Of a stretch of 64,000 nt of DNA, positions 1-13,303 are shown in pieces. The position numbers were made by a program, and so were the translations under genes. The notes beneath the pieces are model-generated. The model had not been told where the DNA came from. It was given only the letters and a program-made list of their open reading frames with translations, and made no database searches. How positions within the stretch are numbered: position 1 is the first letter of the stretch; the number at the start of each line of letters is the position of its first letter. The DNA is taken from NCBI RefSeq assembly GCF_900116535.1, contig NZ_FPAU01000001.1, forward strand, positions 917,218 through 981,217, written 5' to 3'. The stretch comes from Kosakonia arachidis (GTDB taxonomy: Bacteria; Pseudomonadota; Gammaproteobacteria; Enterobacterales; Enterobacteriaceae).

Positions 1-13
1 GGAGAATGTAAAA

Positions 14-44
14 GAAAAAAGCCCGTACTTTCGTACAGGCTCTT
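14..44 (-). terminator. Intrinsic terminator of the serX tRNA
   Basis: Reading leftwards, a stem AGCCTGTAC / GTACGGGCT closes a GAAA tetraloop and is followed by six T residues. It lies just past the 3' end of the tRNA gene, so it should end the serX transcript. Confidence 0.85.
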
Positions 45-55
45 ATCTGAAATGA

Positions 56-143
56 TGGCGGTGAGGGGGGGATTCGAACCCCCGATACGTTGCCGTATAC
101 ACACTTTCCAGGCGTGCTCCTTCAGCCACTCGGACACCTCACC
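56..143 (-). tRNA. serX: tRNA-Ser (anticodon GGA)
   Basis: This is an 88-nt class II tRNA gene with a long variable arm, an encoded CCA end, and a T loop containing GGTTCGAATCC. The anticodon GGA is encoded by positions 107-109 on the plus strand. It decodes UCC and UCU serine codons. The sequence and its place beside ghrA match serX of E. coli. tRNA genes of this type are common integration sites, but only 55 bp beyond its 3' end are visible, so an island on that side can be neither seen nor excluded. Confidence 0.97.
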
Positions 144-177
144 ACATTGTCTTCCCGATGTCATCGGGACGGGCGCT

Positions 178-206
178 AATGTAGGGAAAAGCCATTGCGG
201 CGTCAA
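178..206 (-). promoter_or_regulatory. Sigma-70 promoter of serX
   Basis: On the minus strand a -35 box TTGACG and a -10 box TACATT are separated by exactly 17 bp. A G+C-rich discriminator (AGCGCCC) follows, as is typical of stringently controlled stable-RNA promoters. Between promoter and tRNA, positions 153-169 form an 8-bp perfect inverted repeat (TCCCGATG/CATCGGGA), probably part of the processed 5' leader. Confidence 0.7.
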
Positions 207-405
207 TCTTCTTTTTCAACAAATTCGCGCGTTTAGACAAACTTCAAACAACCTGCTTCGTAAACGTTCTGAAATCGCTTTTTTTCTCGTCACGGTACTT
301 TCTCCGCGGCGTACAGAAGAAATTTGTTATGCTGATCACCCTTTTAAAAATCACCAACAGAACCGGAAATTATCCGGATACATCACAACGCGTTTTGGAG
401 TTGGT

Positions 406-1344
406 ATGGACATTATTTTTTATCACCCTTCCTTTAATAGTGATTACTGGATTAACACACTGCATAAGGCAATGCCACATGCACATGTTCGTGCATGGAC
501 AGCAGGCGATAATGCCCCGGCGGATTACGCCCTGGTGTGGCATCCACCTGTCGAAATGCTTAAAGGGCGTAAACTGAAAGGGGTGTTTGCGCTTGGTGCA
601 GGAGTAGATGCCATTCTCGGTCAACTCAGCGCCAACCCAGGGATGCTGGCTGATGATATTCCGCTATTCCGTCTGGAAGACACCGGCATGGGATCGCAAA
701 TGCAAGAGTATGCGGTAAGTCAGGTATTGCACTGGTTCCGGCGTTTTGATGATTATCAGGTGTTAAAACAGCAGTCCCGATGGCAACAACTGGAGGAGTA
801 TGCGCACGGTGATTTTACTGTTGGTATTCTTGGCGCGGGGGTACTGGGTTCAAAAGTCGCGGAAAGCCTGCTGCCGTGGGGATTTCCGGTTCGTTGCTGG
901 AGTCGCAGCCGTAAGTCGCTGCCCGGTATACAAAGTTTTGCCGGCCCTGAAGAACTCGGGGATTTTTTACAGGGCACTCGTGTGCTGATCAACTTGCTAC
1001 CGAATACGTCGGAAACAGTGGGTCTTATTAATCAATCGCTGCTTAACCAACTCGCCGAACACAGTTATGTGATGAACCTGGCGCGCGGCGTCCACGTTGT
1101 GGAAGCCGATCTGCTGGCGGCGCTGGAGAGCGGAAAGGTGAAGGGCGCCATGCTTGATGTGTTTAGCCGCGAGCCGTTGCCCGCCGATAATCCGCTGTGG
1201 GCGCATCCGCGTGTCGCAATGACTCCGCACATTGCGGCGTTCACGAGACCGAACGAAGCCATTGAGTTTATCAGCCACACGATTGGCAAACTGGAGCGAG
1301 GAGAAACCGTCAGCGGGCGCGTTGACAGAGTTCGGGGTTATTGA
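406..1344 (+). CDS. ghrA: Glyoxylate/hydroxypyruvate reductase A
   Basis: A 312-residue cytoplasmic NADPH-dependent 2-hydroxyacid dehydrogenase. It reduces glyoxylate to glycolate and hydroxypyruvate to glycerate. The Rossmann dinucleotide motif G-x-L-G-A-G-V-L-G lies at about 140-148. The catalytic triad typical of the family is present: Arg227 (in LARGVH), Glu256 and His275. Length equals E. coli GhrA, although many residues differ. The frame is open back into the tRNA, but the ATG at 406 follows a GGAG Shine-Dalgarno sequence and starts with MDIIFYHP as in the family, so the upstream extension is rejected. It is followed by its own terminator. Confidence 0.97.
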   Translation: MDIIFYHPSFNSDYWINTLHKAMPHAHVRAWTAGDNAPADYALVWHPPVEMLKGRKLKGVFALGAGVDAILGQLSANPGMLADDIPLFRLEDTGMGSQMQEYAVSQVLHWFRRFDDYQVLKQQSRWQQLEEYAHGDFTVGILGAGVLGSKVAESLLPWGFPVRCWSRSRKSLPGIQSFAGPEELGDFLQGTRVLINLLPNTSETVGLINQSLLNQLAEHSYVMNLARGVHVVEADLLAALESGKVKGAMLDVFSREPLPADNPLWAHPRVAMTPHIAAFTRPNEAIEFISHTIGKLERGETVSGRVDRVRGY

Positions 1345-1346
1345 CG

Positions 1347-1369
1347 AAAGCCCGGCCCGGCCGGGTTTT
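1347..1369 (+). terminator. Intrinsic terminator after ghrA
   Basis: A short G+C stem (CCCGG/CCGGG) followed by TTTT begins a few bases past the ghrA stop codon. Confidence 0.65.
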
Positions 1370-1429
1370 GTCATTAAAATCGACACCGATAACTGCTATC
1401 CTTGCAAGAAATAACGACAGGAGTGAGAC

Positions 1430-2167
1430 ATGTACCCCGTTGACCTGCATATGCATACCGTCGCCAGCACCCATGCTTATAGCACGCTTCATGATTATAT
1501 TGCTGAAGCAAAAAGCAAAGGCATCAAACTGTTTGCCATTACTGACCACGGCCCGGATATGGCGGATGCGCCACATTACTGGCACTTCGTCAATATGCGT
1601 ATCTGGCCGCGTCTGGTGGATGGCGTGGGGATTTTACGCGGTATTGAGGCCAACATTAAAAACATTGATGGTGAGATTGACTGCACCGGCCCGATGCTGA
1701 CATCACTCGATCTGATTATTGCTGGTTTCCATGAACCGGTCTTTCCGCCGCAGGATAAAACCACACATACGCAGGCGATGATTGCCACTATGGCCAGCGG
1801 CAACGTGCATATTATTAGCCATCCTGGCAACCCGAAATTTGAGGTTGATATTCCTGCCATCGCGGAAGCTGCCGCGAAATATCAGGTGGCGCTGGAAATT
1901 AACAACTCTTCCTTTATGCACTCACGCATAGGCAGTGAAGCTAACTGCCGTGCGATTGCCGCCGCGGTGCGTGATGCTGGTGGCTGGGTCGCGCTGGGAT
2001 CGGATTCTCACACCGCGTTTACGCTGGGTGATTTCACCGAATGCCGTAAGGTGCTCGATGATGTCGGATTCCCGGAAGAACGTATTCTGAATGTCTCACC
2101 GCATCGCCTGCTGAGTTTCCTTGAGTCTCGTGGCATGGCACCGATTGCTGAGTTTTCTGAACTTTAA
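1430..2167 (+). CDS. ycdX: PHP-domain phosphatase/hydrolase YcdX
   Basis: A 245-residue cytoplasmic protein of the PHP (polymerase and histidinol phosphatase) family. In E. coli YcdX it binds three zinc ions and has phosphatase activity; the natural substrate is not settled. The metal-ligand signature DLHMHT (residues 5-10) and further ligands in ITDHGPD (about 38-44) and near the C-terminus (LGSDSHTA) are intact. It starts with an ATG after AGGAGTG and is followed 19 bp later by ycdY, with which it forms an operon. E. coli work links ycdX and ycdY to swarming motility. Confidence 0.95.
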   Translation: MYPVDLHMHTVASTHAYSTLHDYIAEAKSKGIKLFAITDHGPDMADAPHYWHFVNMRIWPRLVDGVGILRGIEANIKNIDGEIDCTGPMLTSLDLIIAGFHEPVFPPQDKTTHTQAMIATMASGNVHIISHPGNPKFEVDIPAIAEAAAKYQVALEINNSSFMHSRIGSEANCRAIAAAVRDAGGWVALGSDSHTAFTLGDFTECRKVLDDVGFPEERILNVSPHRLLSFLESRGMAPIAEFSEL

Positions 2168-2186
2168 TACTGACTGGAACAATTGA

Positions 2187-2738
2187 ATGAACGAATTTTC
2201 TATCCTCTGCCGCGTGCTCGGCTCGCTGTTTTACCGTCAGCCGCAGGATCCGCTGCTGGTGCCGCTGTACACCATGATCCGCGAGGGGAAGCTGACGGAA
2301 AGCTGGCCTCTGGAGCAGGATGAACTGCTGGAGCGCTTGCAAAAAAACTGCGATGCGCAGGCGCTGGCTGCTGATTACAACGCGCTTTTTGTCGGCGAAG
2401 AGTGCCGGGTGCCGCCGTTTCGTAGCGCCTGGGTGGATGGCGCTACAGAAGCCGAAGCACGTTCATTTTTGTCGAGCCGTGGCATGCCATTAACCGATGC
2501 GCCAGCCGATCATATTGGTACATTGTTGCTGGCAGCCTCCTGGCTAGAAGACCAGTCGACTGAAGACGAAAGCGAAGCACTGGAAACGCTGTTCGCTGAC
2601 TATCTGTTGCCTTGGTGCGGCACGTTCTTCGGTAAGGTTGAAGCCCACGCTACTACGCCGTTCTGGCGTACAATGGCGCCGCTTGCGCGCGATGCGATTG
2701 CAGCAATGTGGGATGAACTGCAGGAAGAATCCGCTTGA
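2187..2738 (+). CDS. ycdY: TorD-family chaperone YcdY
   Basis: A 183-residue, all-helical protein of the TorD/DmsD redox-enzyme maturation family (K-12 YcdY has 184). In E. coli it acts as a chaperone that raises the activity of its operon partner YcdX, apparently by helping zinc insertion. The family feature D-H-I-G-T-L (about residues 107-112) is present, and long acidic and leucine-rich helices fill the rest. There is no signal peptide or membrane segment. The gene sits 19 bp after ycdX. Confidence 0.94.
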   Translation: MNEFSILCRVLGSLFYRQPQDPLLVPLYTMIREGKLTESWPLEQDELLERLQKNCDAQALAADYNALFVGEECRVPPFRSAWVDGATEAEARSFLSSRGMPLTDAPADHIGTLLLAASWLEDQSTEDESEALETLFADYLLPWCGTFFGKVEAHATTPFWRTMAPLARDAIAAMWDELQEESA

Positions 2739-2842
2739 TAATGTGATTTGCATCACTAATTTAATGTAACGGATAATTCATTGTTTCAAGTAATGTGCTT
2801 GTAATCACATAACCTCGGTGCGCATTTGTTATGATGCGCACC

Positions 2843-3325
2843 ATGAACATTCTCCTTTCTATTGCACTGACGACGGGTATCCTCTCTGGCCTTTGGGGTT
2901 GGGTAGCGGTTTCCCTCGGCTTGATTAGCTGGGCGGGCTTTCTCGGATGTACGGCCTATTTCGCCTGCCCGCAGGGCGGGTTGAAAGGGCTGCTTATTTC
3001 CGTCTGTACCGTTATGAGTGGCGTTGTCTGGGCGCAAGTGATTATTCACGGTGCAGCGCTGGCACCGCATTTGGCGATCGTCGGTTATATGATGACCGGC
3101 GTGGTGGCGTTCCTGATGTGTTTGCAAGCCAAAAGTTTGCTGCTCTCTTTTGTTCCGGGCACGTTTATGGGGGCCTGCGCGATGTTTGCCGGGCAGAGCG
3201 AGTGGCGTATGATTGTACCTTCGCTCGCCGTCGGGCTGCTATTCGGCTATGCCATGAAAAATAGCGGCCTGTGGATCGCGGCTCGCCGCGCGCAGTCTTT
3301 GCTAAATGAGCAAGAAAAAATATAA
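2843..3325 (+). CDS. ycdZ: DUF1097 inner-membrane protein YcdZ
   Basis: A 160-residue hydrophobic protein with about five predicted membrane segments. It matches YcdZ (DUF1097), whose function is unknown. I chose the ATG at 2843 because it gives the family N-terminus MNILLSIA; an in-frame ATG at 2831 would add four residues. In E. coli the csg curli genes follow on the other strand; here only 160 bp of A+T-rich DNA separate ycdZ from ymdA. Confidence 0.92.
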   Translation: MNILLSIALTTGILSGLWGWVAVSLGLISWAGFLGCTAYFACPQGGLKGLLISVCTVMSGVVWAQVIIHGAALAPHLAIVGYMMTGVVAFLMCLQAKSLLLSFVPGTFMGACAMFAGQSEWRMIVPSLAVGLLFGYAMKNSGLWIAARRAQSLLNEQEKI

Positions 3326-3485
3326 ACCGCATCAACAAAAAGATCTTTTAAAAACAGAATGATAATCAAAAATGTCCTGTTTTGCGTACCGACACTATTA
3401 AAGTGATTAATTAAAAAAGCCGATGAGTCAGATAGGTGGAATATCTGACTCCCACCATCAAAGATGAGTAATCTGTGAGGTGTTT

Positions 3486-3785
3486 ATGCGGCTTTTCATG
3501 GTATTCCTGTTTCCTCTGTTTATCCTTTTATCTACCACTTCTGTCGGTGCTGCGACGACGGGCGGGATCATTCACTTCCAGGGCGCGATTGTTGAGGATG
3601 GCTGCGATTATCGTTTCCACGCACAGCAACTTCAGCTCTCTTGTCCGCAGGGGAAAAAGGTTGAAACGCGGCAATTTTCTCTTCGCGACATTGATGGGCA
3701 GTCTTTTGCATCGCTGGCGAAAATTGAGGTGCGCTATCTCGATCCTGAGCATTCCAGGGCCATTGTCGTTATCAGTTATCGCTGA
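3486..3785 (+). CDS. ymdA: Small exported protein, YmdA-like
   Basis: A 99-residue protein with a hydrophobic signal peptide (about residues 1-21, ending near SVGA). The mature part begins GGIIHFQGAIVEDGCDY. That opening, with a conserved cysteine pair (GCDY and LSCPQ), resembles the start of type 1 fimbrial subunits, but the protein is too short to be a complete pilin. I chose the ATG at 3486, which follows GAGG by five bases, over an in-frame GTG at 3480. In K-12 ymdA is the gene after csgC; here it survives without any csg gene. Function unknown. Confidence 0.8.
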   Translation: MRLFMVFLFPLFILLSTTSVGAATTGGIIHFQGAIVEDGCDYRFHAQQLQLSCPQGKKVETRQFSLRDIDGQSFASLAKIEVRYLDPEHSRAIVVISYR

Positions 3786-3860
3786 TTGTGACTGCATGTT
3801 GCCCCCCGCCCAGGATACACTTATCGCAAAGACGGTTGGTTGACCGGAAAGGGGGCAAAA

Positions 3861-4403
3861 ATGCAGCCACGTATGCAGGTACTTCAAGGGGATATTACGA
3901 CTCTTGAGGTTGATGTTATTGTGAATGCCGCAAACTCGTCGCTACTAGGCGGGGGGGGTGTTGATGGCGCTATTCATCGTGCGGCAGGACCGGAATTATT
4001 GAAGGCGTGTCAGCAGGTGCGTCAGCAGCAGGGGGAGTGTCCTCCTGGGCATTCGGTGATTACCACGGCAGGAAATTTGCGTGCCAAGGCGGTGATCCAC
4101 ACGGTTGGGCCGGTTTGGCATGGCGGAGGCGAACACGAAGCTCGTCTGCTGGAGGATGCGTACCGTAACAGTTTGTTGCTCGCTGAGGCTAACGGATATA
4201 CCTCGATTGCCTTCCCGGCGATAAGCACTGGTGTATACGGCTATCCGAAACCGGCAGCGGCAGAAATTGCGGTCAATACGGTTTCTGCGCATCTGATCCG
4301 GCGACCGCAGCTACAGCAGGTTTTGTTTGTCTGCTTTGATGCCGAAACAGCGCATCTTTACCAGCATTTATTAACTCAGCAGGGCGAAGAGTCTGCAAAA
4401 TAG
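3861..4403 (+). CDS. ymdB: O-acetyl-ADP-ribose deacetylase (macrodomain) YmdB
   Basis: A 180-residue macrodomain protein that deacetylates O-acetyl-ADP-ribose. E. coli YmdB also inhibits RNase III and affects biofilm formation. The ligand-binding signature [18 protein letters not shown] (about residues 25-42) and the GVYGYP loop are intact. The start at 3861 follows AAAGGGGG by five bases; an upstream in-frame TTG is less likely. In E. coli the next gene is clsC (cardiolipin synthase C), which works better together with YmdB; it is missing here. Confidence 0.95.
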   Translation: MQPRMQVLQGDITTLEVDVIVNAANSSLLGGGGVDGAIHRAAGPELLKACQQVRQQQGECPPGHSVITTAGNLRAKAVIHTVGPVWHGGGEHEARLLEDAYRNSLLLAEANGYTSIAFPAISTGVYGYPKPAAAEIAVNTVSAHLIRRPQLQQVLFVCFDAETAHLYQHLLTQQGEESAK

Positions 4404-4441
4404 GGGAAACGCAGGCCGCTCGTCGTGAGCCGCCTGCGAAA

Positions 4442-5590
4442 TCAACGGGCGGTAGCGTGCGTTTTTACCTCTTTCTCCTGCGGTTTACCGGAGAAGAGAA
4501 AACGCAGCAGCGGAATGCGCAAGTGAATTTCGTACAGCAAAACTGCAATCCCAATGACGAATACCAGCCCGGTGACAAAACCTAACGCGTTCGACTGAAT
4601 ATGTGGGGTTATCCATGCGCCGAAGAGTAGGGTCAGTGGGTGGTGTACCAGATAAATAAACAGAGACGCATTGACAAAATAACTCACTCGCGGCGACTGA
4701 AAATTAAGCAACCGGTGCCCCAGCGAGAACACCACATTCACCATCCACAGCCCCAGCAGCATAGTAATTACCGCTTCAGTCTCATACATCCACGCATCGC
4801 CATTGCCATAGCGCTGGTTAAGCAGATAAGCAACAAACGCCAGCGCTGAGCCAGCCATACACCACGGTGACGGTGTGGTAAAAAGTGATTTTAGTCGTGG
4901 ATTTATGAAAGTCAGCGCACCAAGGATAAAGAATGGAATGTAAAACAGCGACTGCATGACGGCGAAATTAAACAGTGCATCGCGCAATATATCAGGATAC
5001 AACAGAAAAATAATGCGCCGAAATGTGGCCCAGACAATGCCCAGTAGCAGGAACCAGAGGGAAAGCGTCCCGAGTGAAATAGAAGCAAGCAGGCGATCGG
5101 CATGGTTTTTTATTTTTTTAAACAACCACATGCCAACCGTTGTTAATATGACAAGTACCAACAGAAACCATAAATGAGATATCAACTCCCACGACAGTGT
5201 ATTGAATTTGTCATACGCCGATAAGGTGCGCCATTGCTCGGTATTGTTGTTCACATATTGCAACATAATAAATTGTGGCAACGTGAGTAACGGAATTGCG
5301 GTGAGCATCGGTATACCGACGCGCTCAACGCGCACCCTCCACCAGCGTTTCAGAGGATAACGCAGATATAGCATGTATGAAAAATAACCGGATATAACAA
5401 AAAACACCTGCATACGAAACGCATGAATAGCGTCATTAAACAGGGTTAGCCACCAGGAAGGGTAGGTACTGTTAACGTGCCACATATGACTGGAATAAAT
5501 CAGCGAGATGTGGAACGGGATCCCAAGCAGCATTAACCACGCACGGATGGAATCGAGGAAATATTCTCGTTGTGTGGGTACTCTGACCAT
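4442..5590 (-). CDS. opgC: Glucans biosynthesis protein C (succinyltransferase)
   Basis: A 382-residue inner-membrane acyltransferase of the acyltransferase 3 family with about ten predicted membrane segments. OpgC adds succinyl groups to osmoregulated periplasmic glucans made by OpgG and OpgH. The N-terminal [20 protein letters not shown] motif contains the family's conserved Arg and His. The ATG follows GGAGCTAT. It is transcribed divergently from opgGH, with a 253-bp promoter region between them. Confidence 0.96.
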   Translation of the reverse strand: MVRVPTQREYFLDSIRAWLMLLGIPFHISLIYSSHMWHVNSTYPSWWLTLFNDAIHAFRMQVFFVISGYFSYMLYLRYPLKRWWRVRVERVGIPMLTAIPLLTLPQFIMLQYVNNNTEQWRTLSAYDKFNTLSWELISHLWFLLVLVILTTVGMWLFKKIKNHADRLLASISLGTLSLWFLLLGIVWATFRRIIFLLYPDILRDALFNFAVMQSLFYIPFFILGALTFINPRLKSLFTTPSPWCMAGSALAFVAYLLNQRYGNGDAWMYETEAVITMLLGLWMVNVVFSLGHRLLNFQSPRVSYFVNASLFIYLVHHPLTLLFGAWITPHIQSNALGFVTGLVFVIGIAVLLYEIHLRIPLLRFLFSGKPQEKEVKTHATAR

Positions 5591-5783
5591 ATAGCTCCGG
5601 GCATTCTAAGACTTTTCGCCTTATTCATAAGAAAGATAAGGGTTACATTCGAAACTAACCCTACACTATGCCCTATAACCTGTCTCCAGGATAAGCCTGT
5701 AAAACGACAAAGGTGGGTTTCTTTGCCTGGTCAAAGAGCCAGCGGGCAGAACAATACAGGGATTCAGTTGTCGGATTGGCTGA

Positions 5784-9918
<4,135 letters not shown>

Positions 9919-9931
9919 GCCGACATTAAGG

Positions 9932-9962
9932 AAAATACCGGCCATTGTGCCGGTATTTTTTT
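9932..9962 (+). terminator. Intrinsic terminator after opgGH
   Basis: A perfect stem AATACCGGC / GCCGGTATT with a six-base loop is followed by a run of T, 13 bp past the opgH stop codon. Confidence 0.9.
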
Positions 9963-9991
9963 ACTCTGCAAACAGCAAGGTGAGGTCAGGT

Positions 9992-10219
9992 GTGAGAGTT
10001 ATTCTGATTGTCGTAATGTCCTGTTTATTGAGCGGCTGCGGCAGCATTATTAGTCGAACTATACCGGGGCAGGGCCACGGGAATCAGTACTATCCCGGCG
10101 TGCAATGGGACGTTCGTGATTCGGCATGGCGCTATATTACTGTGCTCGATCTGCCTTTTTCACTGGTGTTTGACACTTTACTATTGCCACTGGATGCACA
10201 TCACGGCCCCTATGAGTGA
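9992..10219 (+). CDS. yceK: Small lipoprotein YceK
   Basis: A 75-residue lipoprotein with lipobox LLSGC at residues 10-14 and a tyrosine- and glycine-rich mature part (DUF1375). Function unknown. The start is a GTG at 9992 preceded by GAGGTCAGG; this gives exactly the K-12 length. An ATG at 9947 is in frame but lies inside the opgH terminator, so it is rejected. The stop codon abuts that of convergent msyB with no gap, so the two transcripts must overlap. Confidence 0.9.
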   Translation: MRVILIVVMSCLLSGCGSIISRTIPGQGHGNQYYPGVQWDVRDSAWRYITVLDLPFSLVFDTLLLPLDAHHGPYE

Positions 10220-10609
10220 TCAGCGCTCATCCCATTCATCTGCGGCGGTCTGACCTTCTTCGGTATCGAGTGGCGGTTCAAGTTGAAATTCTCCCTCGTC
10301 CCATTCGTGCAGCGTATTTTCTTCCTGCCACTCCTGGCTTATTTCGATCTCGTCGAAATCACCGTCAAATACGCTTTGTGCGGCTTCGCCACTAAGCATC
10401 GGCAGACACTCCCCTGGCTCCTCATCATCGGCAAAAAACTCAGCCTGCCACGCGATATCGCCATCCTGAAGAATATACTTTTGCACATTAAATTGCTGCA
10501 CACTGATCTCGTCTTCATCAACATCGGGATTACTGGCAAGAAAAATTTCCCGTGCGGCATCAATTGCTTCAGACAGTGTTGAGTAATATTCCAGTTCGGA
10601 TTCAGCCAT
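10220..10609 (-). CDS. msyB: Acidic protein MsyB
   Basis: A 129-residue, strongly acidic soluble protein (C-terminus rich in Glu, Asp and Trp). In E. coli extra copies of msyB suppress secY and secA defects; its normal job is unclear and expression is RpoS-dependent. I chose the ATG at 10609 because GAGGAG sits seven bases upstream. The N-terminus (MAESELEYYSTL) is slightly longer than in K-12. Confidence 0.93.
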   Translation of the reverse strand: MAESELEYYSTLSEAIDAAREIFLASNPDVDEDEISVQQFNVQKYILQDGDIAWQAEFFADDEEPGECLPMLSGEAAQSVFDGDFDEIEISQEWQEENTLHEWDEGEFQLEPPLDTEEGQTAADEWDER

Positions 10610-10654
10610 GTAAAACTCCTCAAGTCGCAGAAAAAGTACCTGCAAAAATCTATA

Positions 10655-10675
10655 GACGCTGGTTTCGCCAGCGTC
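10655..10675. repeat. Perfect inverted repeat upstream of msyB
   Basis: Eight-base arms GACGCTGG / CCAGCGTC enclose TTTCG. On the minus strand the hairpin is followed by TATAGATTTTTG, so it may be a weak terminator for mdtG, or part of the msyB leader. Confidence 0.6.
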
Positions 10676-10765
10676 AAATGATGGTTGAGGTAATCAGACA
10701 TTTAACAGGAATTAGTCATTATGAAAATGCGGCAGAGCAGGGTGGGGGCCCCGCGCTGTAACCGA

Positions 10766-12022
10766 TCACTCTTTACTGCTGACTACGGATGTTGTGGAAG
10801 TAGGCGTTTCAACATGAAAGCGTGCAGGGCGCTGTAAGCTAAACCAGGAATAGATGGCATTAAATAGCACCACGCCTGCGGTTACGCAAAAGACCGCGCG
10901 GAACCCATAGCTGGCGGAAACCGCTGCACCAATAAGCGGCCCGGTTACATTGCCAATATCACGGAATGACTGGTTATAACTGAAGATGCGCCCGGCAATC
11001 TGGCTGGTTGAGTTATACACCAGCAACGTCTGCACAGCTGGAAGCAATGCACCATCGGCGGCGCCGAGCAGGAAGCGCAGAATCGCCAGTTGCCAGGGGG
11101 CTTGTACTACCGACATGGGTACCAGCAACAGCACGGATATCACCAGCGCGGCCACCAGAATTTTCTCCGGGCCGATGCGATCGCCCAGTTTTCCCAGACG
11201 AGGAGCGCTCATCAGTGCCGCAACGCCTGGCACCGACGCAATTATGCCGCTGATAAACGCGATATTGCTGACGTTACCCATCAACTCGCGTACATATAGC
11301 GTCAGAATCGGGGCAATGGATCCTGTTGCCACTTGAATAATCATGGTGGTGATAAACAGGCTCAGCACCAGTTTTGGGTTTTTCAGCGAGGCAAAAACCT
11401 CTTTAAAGTGCAGCATTTCGCGTTTTGCCACCGGGACAAAATTCTCCCGGATACAGAACAATGTCAGCAGGAAACAGAGGAACAGCACTGACGCGGTGAT
11501 AAAAAAGACCATCCGCAGGCCCCAGTTATCCGCCAGAAGGCCGCCTGCCAGCGGACCAAGCAGTGCCCCGCCGACGCCGCCGGTAGAAAGGGTACCGAGC
11601 GCCCAGCCGCTTTTATTCCGCGGCATTTGTGTCGCAATCAAGGCATTCGCGTTCGGGATAAAGCCACCCAATAAGCCCAAAAGTGCGCGTAAGGCTAAAA
11701 ATTGCCAGACATTTTGCGCCATTCCCATCAGTGCCATGACAATTGCCATGCCCAGCGCCGAACGCAGCAACATAATTTTGCGCCCTTTACGGTCGGCAAG
11801 CCCGCCCCAGAACGGCGAGGCGATGGCAGAAAACAGAAAGGTAATACTAAACGCCAGCCCGGACCATATATTCAGCGCGCCAGGATCGGTTACGCCGAGT
11901 TGCTCAACATACAGTGGCAGGAAAGGCATGACCAGGCTGAAGGCTGCGCCAGTAAGAAAACAACCAAACCAGGTAACGGCAAGATTACGTTGCCAGTTTA
12001 TTGGGGCATCAGAAGATGACAT
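10766..12022 (-). CDS. mdtG: MFS multidrug efflux transporter MdtG
   Basis: A 418-residue inner-membrane DHA1-type major facilitator with twelve predicted membrane segments. The MFS motif [10 protein letters not shown] lies between segments 2 and 3. E. coli MdtG confers resistance to fosfomycin and deoxycholate when overproduced and belongs to the MarA/SoxS/Rob regulon. I chose the second in-frame ATG (12022), which has GGATGG upstream; the ATG at 12028 is an alternative. Gene order next to lpxL is as in E. coli. Confidence 0.94.
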   Translation of the reverse strand: MSSSDAPINWQRNLAVTWFGCFLTGAAFSLVMPFLPLYVEQLGVTDPGALNIWSGLAFSITFLFSAIASPFWGGLADRKGRKIMLLRSALGMAIVMALMGMAQNVWQFLALRALLGLLGGFIPNANALIATQMPRNKSGWALGTLSTGGVGGALLGPLAGGLLADNWGLRMVFFITASVLFLCFLLTLFCIRENFVPVAKREMLHFKEVFASLKNPKLVLSLFITTMIIQVATGSIAPILTLYVRELMGNVSNIAFISGIIASVPGVAALMSAPRLGKLGDRIGPEKILVAALVISVLLLVPMSVVQAPWQLAILRFLLGAADGALLPAVQTLLVYNSTSQIAGRIFSYNQSFRDIGNVTGPLIGAAVSASYGFRAVFCVTAGVVLFNAIYSWFSLQRPARFHVETPTSTTSVVSSKE

Positions 12023-12050
12023 AACCATCCGTACAGCGTTGTTGCAACGC

Positions 12051-12088
12051 GCGCATAAGGGAAATTGATAAGCATGCTAATTATGCGC
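12051..12088. repeat. Inverted repeat in the mdtG promoter region
   Basis: Perfect 8-bp arms GCGCATAA / TTATGCGC are separated by 22 bp that contain the palindrome AGCATGCT. The element lies 29 bp upstream of the mdtG start and could be an operator. I could not match it convincingly to a MarA-type box. Confidence 0.45.
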
Positions 12089-12132
12089 TCAGGTAATGGT
12101 TGCTGCAATGTGTGGGACGATTTTTGTGTAGT

Positions 12133-12157
12133 GAAAAAAGCCCGCAATACGGGCTTT
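12133..12157 (-). terminator. Intrinsic terminator after lpxL
   Basis: On the minus strand a stem AAAGCCCG / CGGGCTTT is followed by TTTTTTC, 9 bp past the lpxL stop codon. Confidence 0.85.
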
Positions 12158-12165
12158 ACAGATGC

Positions 12166-13086
12166 TCAGTAACGAGAAGGAACGCCTTCAGGGCGCGTCT
12201 TAAAGCGGCGATGTAGCCACATATATTGTTCGGGAGCCAGCATGATGCAACGCTCCACGACTTTGTTCATCCAGGCGGCTGTCGTTTCTGCATCGTCAAG
12301 CGGAGGAGAGAACTCCGGTTCCAGCATGATCAACTCATAGCCTTTCGCATCCGGCTTACGGCGCGGAACAAAGGGTACAATAGCGGCCTGAGACATGCGC
12401 GCCAGCATCCAGGTGCCGGAAGTAGACGCAGCCTGGTCAACGGCAAAGAAAGGGGCGAAAACGCTGGCTCGCGGGCCGTAATCGTGGTCCGGGGCGTACC
12501 AGACAACTTCGCCAGCTTTCAGCGCACGGATCATACCTTTAAGATCTTTTCGATCGAGCATGCTTTTGTTGGAACGCATGCGGCCCCAGGTCTGCATCAG
12601 ATCAATAACCGGATTATCATTCGGTCTGTAGACACCAATCCCGGGCTCATTCATTCCGAACATGCGCGCGCCCATTTCCAGAGTCAGAAAATGCACGCCA
12701 ATCAGCAAAATACCGCGCTTTTGTGCCTGTACATTGCGAACATATTCAAAACCGGATACATCCATCCAGCGGGCTATTCGGCGATCTGACCAGAACCAGG
12801 CCATGCCCGTTTCCATTAGACCCATGCCGACTGACTCAAAATTTTTGGTAACCATACGCTGGCGTTCTTCGGCGTGCATCTGCGGGAAACAGAGTTCAAG
12901 ATTGCGCTCGGCGATTTTTACACGGCGTCTCATTACACACTTAGCCAGATGGCCAATGCTATACCCCAGGCGATAAATGACCGGATAGGGGAGTTGAACG
13001 ACCAGCCACAGCAAACCCATTCCAAACCAGGTTGGCCAAAAACGAGGGTGTAAAAGTGAGACTGAAAATTTAGGTAAAAGCGTCAT
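12166..13086 (-). CDS. lpxL: Lauroyl acyltransferase of lipid A biosynthesis
   Basis: A 306-residue inner-membrane enzyme that transfers laurate from acyl-ACP to Kdo2-lipid IVA, a late step in lipid A synthesis. The HX4E acyltransferase motif is intact (His132-FLTL-Glu137), after a single N-terminal membrane anchor (about 17-38). Length equals E. coli LpxL. It ends at a terminator and is transcribed divergently from trhO. Confidence 0.97.
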   Translation of the reverse strand: MTLLPKFSVSLLHPRFWPTWFGMGLLWLVVQLPYPVIYRLGYSIGHLAKCVMRRRVKIAERNLELCFPQMHAEERQRMVTKNFESVGMGLMETGMAWFWSDRRIARWMDVSGFEYVRNVQAQKRGILLIGVHFLTLEMGARMFGMNEPGIGVYRPNDNPVIDLMQTWGRMRSNKSMLDRKDLKGMIRALKAGEVVWYAPDHDYGPRASVFAPFFAVDQAASTSGTWMLARMSQAAIVPFVPRRKPDAKGYELIMLEPEFSPPLDDAETTAAWMNKVVERCIMLAPEQYMWLHRRFKTRPEGVPSRY

Positions 13087-13303
13087 GACTGTCCTGTGTT
13101 AAGCAACAATTCCCTGTATTCTCGCATTTTTTCAGAGTTTGCCAAAATCCCGGCGCACGGAATGGCTGTTTCTCCGGTGATTGTTATACCGCAATGAGCA
13201 GATTGAGATGAAATGTAGCGTAAAATGTGTGGATGTAAATTATCAATATTTGCTTTATGATGCCGCCGTTTTTTCACTCTCTACTTTGCAGGATACGTAC
13301 ACC

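Noticed and set aside
1-143. Genomic island integrated at serX
   Set aside because: serX is a known integration site, but only 55 bp beyond its 3' end are visible and no repeat or integrase is seen.
52-405. N-terminal extension of ghrA running back through the tRNA
   Set aside because: The frame is open only by chance. The extension overlaps serX on the other strand, has no ribosome binding site, and GhrA homologues start at MDIIFYHP.
11343-12068. 241-codon open frame antisense to mdtG
   Set aside because: Shadow of a membrane protein gene; composition typical of the reverse complement of hydrophobic codons.
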